Positions 18,576-25,596 of a stretch of 64,000 bases of DNA are shown one piece after another (within the stretch, counting starts at the first letter, position 1; every line of letters begins with the position of its first letter). The notes beneath the pieces are model-generated. The model searched no databases. It saw only the letters and a program-made list of their open reading frames with translations, and was not told where the DNA came from. Source of the DNA: Streptococcus oralis (GTDB taxonomy: Bacteria; Bacillota; Bacilli; Lactobacillales; Streptococcaceae); the NCBI RefSeq assembly GCF_023611505.1, contig NZ_CP097843.1:1798001-1862000 (forward strand), in the 5' to 3' direction. The translations under genes and the position numbers were made by a program.

Positions 18576-18754
18576 TCGCCCTAGTCAACGTCATCCCCTT
18601 GAAACAGCCACAGTTATTTTCATATGATTTTTGTGAATTTTTTCAGGATTTTCTAACTTTTTTCAAAATATTCCTGCATTTCCTTTAAGTTTTTTGTAGA
18701 ATAGTAGCTATCTATTCAGATTATTCTGAAAATTCAAAAATAGGAGTGTTTATT

Positions 18755-20017
18755 ATGTCACAAGTTACGTTATCAAACCAGTCAACCTGGGCAAGCAAAC
18801 TAAAGGCAATGGGGCCAGGAATCCTAATGGCTTCTGCTGCCGTTGGAGGTTCTCACATTGTATCTTCTACTCAAGCTGGTGGTTCCTATGGTTGGTCACT
18901 ACTCCTCTTGGTTATCTTGGCCAATGTTTTTAAATATCCATTTTTCCGTTTTGGTGCCGAATATACTGCCGACACTGGCAAAACCTTGGTGGAAGGTTAT
19001 GCCGAAAAAGGAAAACTCTATCTCTGGATTTTCTTTGTCCTCAACGTCTTCTCTGCCATGGTTAATACAGCTGGAGTCGCTATCCTTTGCTCAGCCATCA
19101 TCGCTAGCGCCTTCCCAATGATTGGCCTTAGCATCACTCAGTGGTCCCTGATCCTTGTTGCAGTCATTTGGGCCATGCTACTATTTGGTGGCTACAAACT
19201 GTTGGATGGTATGGCAAAATGGATCATGTCTGCTTTGACTATTGCAACTGTTCTTGCAGTTATCATTGCAGCAATTAAGCATCCAGAATACAGCTCTGAT
19301 TTTGTCGAAAAGACACCTTGGCAAATGGCGGCCCTCCCTTTTATTGTTTCCCTCCTAGGATGGATGCCTGCCCCTATTGAAATTTCAGCCATCAACTCAC
19401 TCTGGTCTGCTGAAAAGAAAAAGACTGTCAACTTTAATACAGAGGACGCCCTTTTCGACTTTAACGTTGGTTACATTGGAACTGCTATCCTGGCTGTATT
19501 CTTTGTAGCACTCGGAGCACTCATTCAGTATCCTACAGGACAAGCAGTTGAGGCCGCTTCAGCCAAATACATCTCTCAATTCGTGGGTATGTATGCCTCT
19601 GTTCTTGGAGAATGGTCCCGTTACTTGATCACCTTCATCGCCTTTCTCTGTATCTTTGGAACAGTCATTACTGTTATCGATGGCTATTCCCGCGTTAATC
19701 AGGTTTCCCTACGACTCTTGTTAAGTCAAAAAGAGGATGATAGCAAATCTTTGAACATCTGGATGACCCTCACAGCTGTTATCGGTATCATCATCATCAA
19801 GTTCTTTGCTGGTCAAGTATCAACCATGCTTCGCTTCGCCATGATTGGTTCTTTCCTGACAACACCATTCTTCGCTCTTTTGAACTATGTATTGGTCACA
19901 GGTGAAAATAAAAATCTTCCTTCTTGGTTGAAACTCCTCGCTATCGCAGGATTGATTTTCCTCTTTGGCTTCGCTATCTTCTTTATCTATGCACTTGCTA
20001 TCGGAAAAGCAGGATAG
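18755..20017 (+). CDS. Nramp-family transporter with non-canonical metal-site motifs
   Basis: 420-residue membrane protein with about 11 hydrophobic segments and the Nramp layout. Helix 1 reads GPGILMASAAVGGSHIVSST where canonical Mn/Fe transporters have DPGN. Helix 6 reads LLGWMPAPIEIS where they have MPH. Residues known to bind Mn2+ (the Asp and Asn of DPGN) are therefore replaced, so the ion or even the substrate may differ. TAGGAG at 18741-18746 sets the ATG at 18755. The gene is flanked by terminators and is probably monocistronic. Confidence 0.82.
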   Translation: MSQVTLSNQSTWASKLKAMGPGILMASAAVGGSHIVSSTQAGGSYGWSLLLLVILANVFKYPFFRFGAEYTADTGKTLVEGYAEKGKLYLWIFFVLNVFSAMVNTAGVAILCSAIIASAFPMIGLSITQWSLILVAVIWAMLLFGGYKLLDGMAKWIMSALTIATVLAVIIAAIKHPEYSSDFVEKTPWQMAALPFIVSLLGWMPAPIEISAINSLWSAEKKKTVNFNTEDALFDFNVGYIGTAILAVFFVALGALIQYPTGQAVEAASAKYISQFVGMYASVLGEWSRYLITFIAFLCIFGTVITVIDGYSRVNQVSLRLLLSQKEDDSKSLNIWMTLTAVIGIIIIKFFAGQVSTMLRFAMIGSFLTTPFFALLNYVLVTGENKNLPSWLKLLAIAGLIFLFGFAIFFIYALAIGKAG

Positions 20018-20027
20018 TTTATAAATG

Positions 20028-20049
20028 GCACCCTTACGGGGTGCTTTTT
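20028..20049 (+). terminator. Rho-independent terminator of the Nramp-like gene
   Basis: GCACCC TTAC GGGGTGC followed by TTTTTG, 10 bp after the stop codon. Confidence 0.85.
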
Positions 20050-20056
20050 GTATACA

Positions 20057-20083
20057 CAAAAAGCAGTTGAAAATCTCAACTGC
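20057..20083 (-). terminator. Rho-independent terminator of nrdI
   Basis: Read on the minus strand, GCAGTTGA pairs with TCAACTGC (20063-20070 with 20075-20082) and is followed by TTTTTG. It lies 15 bp downstream of the nrdI stop. Confidence 0.83.
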
Positions 20084-20097
20084 CCCTCAGTACTACT

Positions 20098-20568
20098 TTA
20101 TTTTTCTGTTTCTAACTCATACAAATCTGCAATGATTGCTGCGACCTTTTTAATATCTCCCAGCATACCACGCATTTCAAAGTCAGCCAAAACTGGGAAA
20201 CCAAAGCGCTGACTATACTGCTTGGCTGTCAGACAGTATTGATTGTTAAAATTACGATTACCAGAACCGACTACCCCAAAACACTTACTAGCATTGTCCC
20301 CATAGGCGATAAAGTCGCCCACTGGAGTCGTTAGAATCTCAACATCGCCGTTATCGACGCCGTTCCCACCTTCTAGATAGGTCGGCAAAAAAGCGATATA
20401 GGGATGTTCCATTTCAAAGAATTCTTGACCTTCCTTGACTAGGTCCTTGATATGGATTTTTTGGACCTCAATCCCTTCGTACTGGGACAAGAGATAATCC
20501 TTGAGTCGGGTTACAAAACTTTCTGTATTCCCACTCAGACTGATATACACTAAGGATATTTTTTTCAT
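20098..20568 (-). CDS. nrdI: NrdI-family flavodoxin
   Basis: Small flavodoxin that generates or supports the Mn-tyrosyl radical cofactor of class Ib ribonucleotide reductase. The 156-residue product has the FMN phosphate loop SLSGNTESF near residue 10 and the NrdI-type stretch GVVGSGNRNFNNQYCLTAKQ. From the ATG at 20568 the N-terminus is MKKISLVYISLSGN; a longer frame to 20697 would run into the mobile element. No nrdE/nrdF partner is adjacent, so this is a stand-alone copy. Its promoter is intact, but a 25-kb element is inserted 16 bp upstream of the -35 box. Confidence 0.93.
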   Translation of the reverse strand: MKKISLVYISLSGNTESFVTRLKDYLLSQYEGIEVQKIHIKDLVKEGQEFFEMEHPYIAFLPTYLEGGNGVDNGDVEILTTPVGDFIAYGDNASKCFGVVGSGNRNFNNQYCLTAKQYSQRFGFPVLADFEMRGMLGDIKKVAAIIADLYELETEK

Positions 20569-20613
20569 GTTGACCTCGATTTTTATGTTTACGATATAAA
20601 AAGAACTACCAAA

Positions 20614-20642
20614 ATTGTAACTTGATAGTTCTTTTTTGTCAA
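20614..20642 (-). promoter_or_regulatory. Sigma-A promoter of nrdI, target of the ICE insertion
   Basis: On the minus strand TTGACA (20642-20637), a 17-bp spacer and TACAAT (20619-20614) give a near-consensus promoter ending 45 bp before the nrdI ATG. The element boundary at 20659 is 16 bp from the upstream edge of the -35 box. A short hairpin (AGAACTA/TAGTTCT) overlaps the promoter. Confidence 0.88.
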
Positions 20643-20649
20643 TACTTAA

Positions 20650-20658
20650 GCAGCCTCT
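20650..20658. repeat. Left target-site duplication of the ICE
   Basis: GCAGCCTCT, identical to 46082-46090. The flanking bases differ on both sides, so the duplication is exactly 9 bp. It comes from the 3' end of the gene now at 46069-46611. Confidence 0.93.
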
Positions 20659-20713
20659 GAGTGTGTCTGTTTTTGGGAGAAAATGAAAAATCACCAATAG
20701 AACGTAAATAAAA
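20659..20713 (+). repeat. Left terminal inverted repeat of the ICE
   Basis: Reading inward it begins GAGTGTGTCTGTTTTTGGGA. Against the right end, TGTGTC (positions 4-9) and TTGGGAGAA (15-23) are identical, 16 of the first 23 bases in all. Weaker similarity continues to AGAACGT at 20699-20705. Confidence 0.88.
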
Positions 20714-20746
20714 GACCGAAACTTTCAACTTTTTCCTGTCCCAGTC

Positions 20747-20775
20747 TTGATTTATTGTTCTTTTGATGATACAAT
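20747..20775 (+). promoter_or_regulatory. Promoter of a predicted small RNA at the ICE left end
   Basis: TTGATT (20747-20752), a 17-bp spacer and TACAAT (20770-20775) on the plus strand. No plausible ORF follows. A hairpin with a T-rich tail begins about 40 bp later. Confidence 0.65.
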
Positions 20776-20781
20776 AGCTTT

Positions 20782-20858
20782 AAACTGATTGAACAAGTGT
20801 TGGTTGTTTAATCGGTGGGCGTTTGAGTGTTAGTAGCACTCAGCGCCTTTTGTTCGTG
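20782..20858 (+). ncRNA. Predicted short antisense RNA of the ICE left end
   Basis: A transcript from the promoter at 20747-20775 would be about 75-85 nt. It would end after the stem GGCG-TT-TGAGTG/CACTCA-GCGCC (about 20819-20850) and the T-rich tail TTTTGTTCG. It is fully complementary to the 5' leader of the outward transcript predicted from 20878-20873. Antisense RNAs against rep leaders control copy number in several Gram-positive plasmids. This is an inference from promoter and hairpin only. If this hairpin is read through, a second terminator-like hairpin lies at 20883-20913 with seven T at 20915-20921. Confidence 0.5.
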
Positions 20859-20872
20859 TTTTTTATAATTCC

Positions 20873-20900
20873 ATTATACCACTTTGGGAGGGGAATGCAA
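20873..20900 (-). promoter_or_regulatory. Outward-facing promoter at the ICE left end
   Basis: On the minus strand TTGCAT (20900-20895), a 16-bp spacer and an extended -10 TGGTATAAT (TATAAT at 20878-20873). In the integrated form it points out of the element toward nrdI. In a circular form it would read across the joined ends into the terminator at 46010-46041 and then the replication genes, about 300 nt away. Confidence 0.6.
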
Positions 20901-20957
20901 GCATTTTCCCAAACTTTTTTTCTAAAAGGCTTGACAAATCATGGTTTCATCTGTTTT

Positions 20958-22310
20958 TCAATCCCTTTCATCGGTAAGAGCTCCCCAATACTTCGGTTTT
21001 CGGTTTGAGAGATTGACCTGTGGTAGTGTATAATCTGATTTTTGAGTATGTTGAAAGTGACCAGGATAATCTTTTTCCTGGTCTTTTATTGTTTGGTAGG
21101 ATTTCCTCCAATCTCCGAAAAAGAGGTCTCTCAATTCTCCTGTATGGTTTAAAAGAATGGTTTGGCTCATAGTATCAGCGCCTTTCTCACTCCAATACAT
21201 ACCTCTATTTTTCATTCGATACGTCACTTTTCGATGCTGAGATTCCATGATACCAATACCCTTGCTACTGAGTCCAAAGCTCTCAGGATGATCAGTATAT
21301 TTAAAGTTTTTCAGAAGTTGTCTTCTGAAGCGTTGAAAAGACTCTAATTTTTTGTCTGATTTAATCAAAGATTCAGCCGTATCAAGTACCGTTTTTAGTA
21401 ACCCCTTATCTCGGCTCTTGACCGCTTCAAAGGCTTGTTTGGTCAGCACTAAAGGAAAAGTACGTAAATTCTTTTTCAGGGCTTGATTCACGTGAAAAGC
21501 ATCCCAAAAGTGCAAATGCTCTTTAGGCTTAAAAGCACTAACTAAGTCCTTAAAGTCCGTAGGAGAATAGCCTTTACCACCATCAGAATTAGTCACAATG
21601 ACCGTTTCGGGAGTAATTTCAAAATGCCTAGTCAACAAATCCATTAGTCTATCTTTGGCTTTATGATAGCGTGTAGAGATAACTTCTATCTTGTCTTTTA
21701 AGATATTCCTCTTCCCCTTCTTGCTTCCAGTATGGACAACAAAATGACTTAACTCAATAGACTTCTTTTTCCTGTCAGGCATTGCCTGTTTGACCCAAAC
21801 CCCATCACCTTCAATATAGACTTTCTTTGCTCTCACTTTGTCCTGGTTATCTTCAGACCAGTCTGAAGCTGATAAGGAGTCGTACTCCTCTTTTTCAGCT
21901 AGGAGTTCACCTGCCACGTCTAAAGCGTGCTGAACTGTATTCTTGGTGATATAGATTTCCTTTAACATTTCCATCACCGATACAACTTTACGATAGGGCA
22001 TAAAATTAGCAAGCTTGGTCACCTGGTAAAGTAGCTCCTGAGAAAACCTCGATCTTGGTTCTAGTCCTAGCTTTTCATCAACAGGGATTCGGATGGTGTC
22101 ATCTTTCTTCCATCTGCTACGTGAAAAGGTCATTTCTCCAAAAGAAAAAATAACTGTCCGCTCTTTTTGATTGATTCTTTTGTACCCCTGCGCTCGCATA
22201 CTAGGGGCAATGAATTTTTCATAGTTTTCAATCATCTTCAGAAAAGCCCGTTGATTATTTTGGTTCAACTGCCTTGAAAATTCTCTTTCGTCTAACACGG
22301 TTATATCCAT
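20958..22310 (-). CDS. ISLre2/UPF0236-family (Mutator-type) DDE transposase of the ICE
   Basis: 450-residue transposase. Visible catalytic landmarks are VYIEGDGVWV (first Asp, near residue 170), VTNSDGGKGY (second Asp, near residue 242), the DAFH motif typical of Mutator-type enzymes, and the late block IMESQHRKVTYRMKNRGMYW expected to hold the Glu. GAGGTG seven bases upstream favours the ATG at 22310 over a GTG at 22319. I found no separate inverted repeats or target duplication close around the gene. The 9-bp duplication and inverted repeats lie at the outer ends of the 25-kb element, so this enzyme is the likely mover of the whole ICE. The 300 bp between its stop and the left end hold the promoters and small RNA listed separately. 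Confidence 0.9.
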   Translation of the reverse strand: MDITVLDEREFSRQLNQNNQRAFLKMIENYEKFIAPSMRAQGYKRINQKERTVIFSFGEMTFSRSRWKKDDTIRIPVDEKLGLEPRSRFSQELLYQVTKLANFMPYRKVVSVMEMLKEIYITKNTVQHALDVAGELLAEKEEYDSLSASDWSEDNQDKVRAKKVYIEGDGVWVKQAMPDRKKKSIELSHFVVHTGSKKGKRNILKDKIEVISTRYHKAKDRLMDLLTRHFEITPETVIVTNSDGGKGYSPTDFKDLVSAFKPKEHLHFWDAFHVNQALKKNLRTFPLVLTKQAFEAVKSRDKGLLKTVLDTAESLIKSDKKLESFQRFRRQLLKNFKYTDHPESFGLSSKGIGIMESQHRKVTYRMKNRGMYWSEKGADTMSQTILLNHTGELRDLFFGDWRKSYQTIKDQEKDYPGHFQHTQKSDYTLPQVNLSNRKPKYWGALTDERD

Positions 22311-22362
22311 TTTTGTCACCTCAATCTTCGCTACCGCCTATTATACCCCAAAAACAAGAAAA

Positions 22363-22391
22363 GAAAAAAGACCTCTCCAAACGGAAGAGGC
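22363..22391 (-). terminator. Rho-independent terminator after fic
   Basis: On the minus strand CCTCTTCC and GGAGAGG pair around GTTT, followed by TCTTTTTTC. It separates the partition/fic unit from the transposase gene. Confidence 0.8.
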
Positions 22392-22410
22392 TATATTTTT
22401 ATAGTGATTT

Positions 22411-22470
22411 TAACATTGGCTTATATCATGATTTTAATAGTGATAAAAATCAATATCTAAAGTGATAAAC
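22411..22470. promoter_or_regulatory. Operator-like repeat cluster 1 (3' end of fic)
   Basis: Contains TATATCATGATTTTAATAG followed by TGATA, plus further AGTGATA/AATCA heptads. This is the same repeat set found upstream of fic, the RHH gene and parA. It overlaps the last codons of fic. Confidence 0.65.
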
Positions 22471-23296
22471 CTTGGTCTTTTTGGTTCTTTGGAGCGGATG
22501 CAGTTGGTAAAACCTCTTGATACATTTTCTTTAGAGATAGCTCATGTTGACCACCTAACAATAGATTTTCAAAAAATCTATCCAGGTATTCAGGATTTTT
22601 CTTCAGCAATTTTGCATTGTCCAAAACCAGGGCATCCCTGAAGTAACGTGCATTCTCTTTGAACGGGCTATTATCAACTTCAAAGCCTAGTGAACGTAGG
22701 TACTTAATCATGAAGACCGTAACAGTTCGGGTGTTGCCCTCTCCAAACGGATGGATTTGCCAAATTCCCGATACAAACTTTTTCAAGTGCTTGACCATTT
22801 CTTCAGGTGTCTTCCCTCGATAGTCAAATTGTGACTCCTGGTCAAAATCATAGGTTAAGCTAGCCGAGATAGTTTGATAATGATCATAGATAACGCTATC
22901 TCCCTCTAAAATCGGCTCTTTTTTAGTGATGTTATAATGGCGATATTCTCCTAAAGGAATACCTTGGCTTAGAACGCCAAAGAATAGCTCTTTATGGATT
23001 GATTTTAGAGTGGTTGGGGCAAACTTGAAGGCGTTGCTTGATAACAGCTCTACAATCCTTAAAGAGACAATATCAGCTTCTTTCGTGCTATCATCGGTCT
23101 CTTCATGGTATTTGGTAATTTGGTCATAAATTTGTTGATACTCAATCTTACCTTCAATCTGCTCTTTAGCCAATTCAACCATATAGCGTGATGGCTCAAG
23201 ACCGTCCACTTGCTGAAGACCAAAGCCAGTCTGCCATAAGTCAAGTTTAGTCTGATAGGAAAGGTTGGGGTTATCAATTTCATAGGTTGGTTGCAT
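22457..23296 (-). CDS. fic: Fic-domain protein (putative AMP-transferase or toxin)
   Basis: 279-residue protein with the Fic active-site motif HPFGEGNTR near residue 195. The His is the catalytic base and the following residues form the phosphate-binding loop. Fic enzymes modify proteins, usually by AMPylation, and many serve as toxins on mobile DNA. I see no canonical inhibitory (S/T)xxxE(G/N) motif inside, and no small antitoxin gene beside it. It lies downstream of a partition pair and has the same repeat operators, so it is probably regulated with partition. The host target is unknown. Confidence 0.85.
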   Translation of the reverse strand: MQPTYEIDNPNLSYQTKLDLWQTGFGLQQVDGLEPSRYMVELAKEQIEGKIEYQQIYDQITKYHEETDDSTKEADIVSLRIVELLSSNAFKFAPTTLKSIHKELFFGVLSQGIPLGEYRHYNITKKEPILEGDSVIYDHYQTISASLTYDFDQESQFDYRGKTPEEMVKHLKKFVSGIWQIHPFGEGNTRTVTVFMIKYLRSLGFEVDNSPFKENARYFRDALVLDNAKLLKKNPEYLDRFFENLLLGGQHELSLKKMYQEVLPTASAPKNQKDQGLSL

Positions 23297-23311
23297 AGGT
23301 CACCTGCGTAA

Positions 23312-23360
23312 ATAATATTATAGTGATTTTTATCATGATTTTAATTGTGATAAAAATATT
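23312..23360. promoter_or_regulatory. Operator-like repeat cluster 2 (upstream of fic)
   Basis: AGTGATTTTTATCATGATTT followed by TAATTGTGATAAAAAT, in the 69-bp gap between the RHH gene and fic. The units resemble the WATCACW heptads bound by the RHH protein omega of pSM19035. Confidence 0.68.
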
Positions 23361-23365
23361 GACGA

Positions 23366-23608
23366 TTATTCTTCTTCATAACTCTCAATCCAATTATCAA
23401 GGAAAGTTGATGCTCCGCTATATCCTGCTTGCTCCGCAATCCTATCTAGCTTTTCTCGATTTTGGGGCTTCAAGGTGAACTGATAAGGATGTTTGGTCTT
23501 CCCTGATGGGCGACCTGCTCTTCGCCCTTGTGATTTTGCCTTAGGGACTGACGGTATTGTCTCGCCTAACGCTTTACTAATTTTGTCCTTTTTGATTTCA
23601 AAAGCCAT
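23366..23608 (-). CDS. Small ribbon-helix-helix DNA-binding protein, probable partition partner of ParA
   Basis: 80-residue basic protein with a disordered N-terminus rich in Lys/Arg/Ser (SQGRRAGRPSGKTKH). The C-terminal stretch is compatible with a ribbon-helix-helix fold: YQFTLKPQNREKLDRIAEQA then GYSGASTFLDNWIES. Encoded just downstream of parA and preceded by palindromic repeats, it occupies the place of the omega/ParB-like protein in delta-omega partition systems. Inferred role: binding the repeat clusters as centromere and operator. Confidence 0.75.
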   Translation of the reverse strand: MAFEIKKDKISKALGETIPSVPKAKSQGRRAGRPSGKTKHPYQFTLKPQNREKLDRIAEQAGYSGASTFLDNWIESYEEE

Positions 23609-23624
23609 TGCATACCTCTTTTTA

Positions 23625-23698
23625 AATAGCTATTTATATCATGATTTTAATAGTGATATAAATATTTATTAAAATCATGATTTTTATATTGATTGATA
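23625..23698. promoter_or_regulatory. Operator/centromere-like repeat cluster 3 (upstream of the RHH gene)
   Basis: The gap between parA and the RHH gene is filled with TATATCATGATTTTAATAG, TGATATAAAT and AAAATCATGATTTTTAT. The first 20 or more bases are identical to those in cluster 1. Confidence 0.72.
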
Positions 23699-24496
23699 TT
23701 AGGAGTTATCCGACACGGTCTGAATTTGGATCAGTGTTTCTTCCAAAGCTGAAAAGAAAGCCTCGTGTTCGTTTCGTGATGTTTGGTCAGCCATGATGTC
23801 AATAACAGTATTGTCTTTTGATGCACGGTTAAACAATTCCTTTTGAGGAATTTGACCAACAACATTGTCATCATTTTCAAGGACAGATAACAACTCTTTC
23901 GATTTTGCCGTATTATGCTTTATCATGTTAGGCAAAAAGTAGAGTTTAGCAGTAATTAGAGACTCACGGCTTGGACGGACAATTTCTGTTTTTCTGTACT
24001 CGTCAAGACGGACTTCAAGATTTTGTTTCGCTTCAAAAGCAAAATCGCTTGGCGTAATGGGACTGAAAAGAGCATGACTAACAGCGATAGCATTTCTTGT
24101 AGCAATCCCGAAGTCAGGTCTGCAATCTAAAATCACATAGTCGTATTGTGCTAGGTTCTTTGCTTCAAGATTTTCACCTAGCCAGTCATACAGAAACATA
24201 TTCTGATTAGGATTGGTTTCAAGTCTTCTTTCAGCTTCATCTAGTCTCATAGAACCTGCAATTAAATCAATGTTAGGCGCAACCGATAAAATGGTCACGT
24301 CTCCTGAACCAGTAAAGACATTAGCAACTGTTCCTGAATCCTCGTAAACGTCATAAAAGTGTGTTAGGTTGCTTTGATGGTCTAGATCAATAAATAAAAC
24401 TCTATGACCTTGACTAGCTAAATACTGACCTGTTAGAAGGGCTAAAGTTGTTTTTCCGACTCCACCCTTGATGGCAACAAAGCTGAGTAATTTCAT
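23699..24496 (-). CDS. parA: ParA-type partition ATPase
   Basis: 265-residue Walker-type ATPase. The deviant Walker A KGGVGKTTLALLTGQYLA is near residue 10, Walker A' FIDLDHQSNLTHFYD near residue 36 and Walker B YDYVILDCRPDFG near residue 120. Small ParAs without an N-terminal HTH (type Ib, or delta-like) move plasmid DNA using a separate centromere-binding protein, here probably the adjacent RHH protein. An active partition system on an ICE implies a replicating circular stage. Preceded by a repeat cluster likely to be its operator. Confidence 0.92.
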   Translation of the reverse strand: MKLLSFVAIKGGVGKTTLALLTGQYLASQGHRVLFIDLDHQSNLTHFYDVYEDSGTVANVFTGSGDVTILSVAPNIDLIAGSMRLDEAERRLETNPNQNMFLYDWLGENLEAKNLAQYDYVILDCRPDFGIATRNAIAVSHALFSPITPSDFAFEAKQNLEVRLDEYRKTEIVRPSRESLITAKLYFLPNMIKHNTAKSKELLSVLENDDNVVGQIPQKELFNRASKDNTVIDIMADQTSRNEHEAFFSALEETLIQIQTVSDNS

Positions 24497-24534
24497 TTAT
24501 TTCTTTTCTCCTCCCTTTTTCTATACTTCTATTA

Positions 24535-24618
24535 TAATATAAATCATGATAAAAATCAATATAGAAATCATGATTTTAATAAATATTTATATCACTATTA
24601 AAATCATGATATAAATCA
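24535..24618. promoter_or_regulatory. Operator-like repeat cluster 4 (upstream of parA)
   Basis: Contains AAATCATGATAAAAATCAAT, GAAATCATGATTTTAATAAA, TATCACTATT, AAATCATGATATAAATCACT. At least six ATCAY heptads lie in both orientations between the resolvase stop and the parA start. Confidence 0.72.
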
Positions 24619-25203
24619 CTATCTTTTTATCTGATATTTTTCACGGTAGCGCCTAAACGTTCGCTCGTTTATGCCTGTTAAGCCTGCCACGTCTTTATCA
24701 GACATTCCTGAAAGGTAAAGCTCGAAGGCGTGTTTTAGTCTGCTATCGTCTTCAGTAAAGAGTGCCTTTCTGCCCTGGTATTTGCCCTGAGTTTTTGCAA
24801 TAGCTATCCCTTGGGCTTGACGTTCCTTGATTCGTTCCCTTTCAGCTTGTGCCTGGTACTTGTATAGCTCTAAAATTAAGTTGTTTAGAAGCCGTCTCAA
24901 GTTATCATCTTCAATCCCTCGAAGGGTTGGAAGGTTTAACACTTCCAAGGTAGCCCCTTTAGTTTGTATCTGATTCATGACTTCAGTTAGCTCCTGGTTA
25001 TTTCTTCCAAGTCGTTCTAGCTCTGTCACAACGACTATATCCCCTTCACGGATATAGTCAAGCATGGCTTTCAACTGTGGGCGGTCTTTGCTGACACCGC
25101 TGACCACTTCCTGAAAGAGCCTGTCAACGTGCTTCAGTTGATCCAGTTGCCTATCCAAGTTTTGGTCAGTCGTGCTGACCCTTGCATACCCAATTTTTGT
25201 CAT
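24619..25203 (-). CDS. Small serine recombinase (resolvase/invertase family)
   Basis: 194-residue recombinase: IGYARVSTTDQNLDRQLDQL at the N-terminus carries the catalytic Ser (residue 10, ARVS), VVTELERLGRNNQE is conserved, and a C-terminal helix-turn-helix follows (GMSDKDVAGLTGINERTFRR). The ATG at 25203 gives the canonical MTKIGYARVS start. Its likely role is resolving multimers of the circular form; it is too small to be an ICE integrase of the large serine type. A 36-bp perfect palindrome lies 68 bp upstream and is a candidate binding site. Confidence 0.9.
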   Translation of the reverse strand: MTKIGYARVSTTDQNLDRQLDQLKHVDRLFQEVVSGVSKDRPQLKAMLDYIREGDIVVVTELERLGRNNQELTEVMNQIQTKGATLEVLNLPTLRGIEDDNLRRLLNNLILELYKYQAQAERERIKERQAQGIAIAKTQGKYQGRKALFTEDDSRLKHAFELYLSGMSDKDVAGLTGINERTFRRYREKYQIKR

Positions 25204-25270
25204 ATTTCCCCTTTCTATTTTGCCTAACCCTATTGTCCGCCTCCTCATCCCTTTAAAATCAAGAAAACGG

Positions 25271-25306
25271 CAAGCGGTCAATAGGCTATAGCCTATTGAC
25301 CGCTTG
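25271..25306. repeat. 36-bp perfect palindrome
   Basis: The left arm CAAGCGGTCAATAGGCTA (25271-25288) is followed at once by its exact reverse complement (25289-25306). No mismatch and no loop. It lies between the resolvase and the small peptide gene. It may be a recombinase or regulator site, or a terminator for the minus-strand peptide transcript (CCGTTTTC follows on that strand). Confidence 0.85.
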
Positions 25307-25322
25307 TAGTAAAGTGGTTTTT

Positions 25323-25347
25323 ATGGAGTGTGAGGGATTCGAACCCT
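25323..25347 (-). other. tRNA 3'-end-like sequence (T-arm plus acceptor strand)
   Basis: On the minus strand GAGGGTTCGAATCCCTC forms a perfect T-arm-like stem-loop, followed by ACACTCCA, which looks like a 3' acceptor strand. A GGAGTG about 70 nt upstream could pair with it, but no D-arm is present and the region overlaps a small ORF, so a functional tRNA is unlikely. Confidence 0.45.
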
Positions 25348-25354
25348 CTAGGCG

Positions 25355-25444
25355 CTATTTGGTACTTTCTGTAATTAGGATAAACAATTCAATGGTCACT
25401 CCAACAGCACCATTAACCACCAAGTTTGAAATAGACAACTTCAT
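25355..25444 (-). CDS. Putative small hydrophobic peptide, possibly Fst/Ldr-like type I toxin
   Basis: A 29-codon frame starting at 25444 has a good ribosome binding site (AAGAGGTG, six bases from the ATG) and encodes one hydrophobic helix (VVNGAVGVTIELFILI) with a polar end (TESTK). A strong promoter lies about 150 nt upstream, giving a long leader whose 5' end can fold (GCTAA/TTAGC). Size, single helix, the AVGV-type core and the place in a plasmid maintenance region recall the Fst family of type I toxins, but the match is loose and no antitoxin RNA is proven. Too short for standard gene calling. Confidence 0.45.
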   Translation of the reverse strand: MKLSISNLVVNGAVGVTIELFILITESTK

Positions 25445-25596
25445 AGATACACCTCTTTTCAAGCTAGAAATAGCAATATAGGTTTGAATTAAATCACAAA
25501 GAAGCGATATGTCCAAGTTTATCCCTAAAACACTACATACTAATACACACTTTAGCACAAGAGTAATCATCCGCTAAGGTCTATATTAGCAGAATC

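Noticed and set aside
20860..22360. Treating the transposase gene as an independent insertion sequence next to the conjugative genes
   Set aside because: I found no convincing inverted repeats or target duplication tightly around the gene, whereas both exist at the outer ends of the 25-kb element.
25323..25414. A functional tRNA gene on the minus strand
   Set aside because: T-arm and acceptor strand look right, but there is no D-arm, the seventh acceptor pair mismatches, and a small ORF with a good ribosome binding site covers the same bases.
25296..25481. A 61-residue plus-strand ORF containing CEGFEPSRRYL
   Set aside because: This is the usual spurious translation opposite a tRNA T-arm; it lacks a ribosome binding site.
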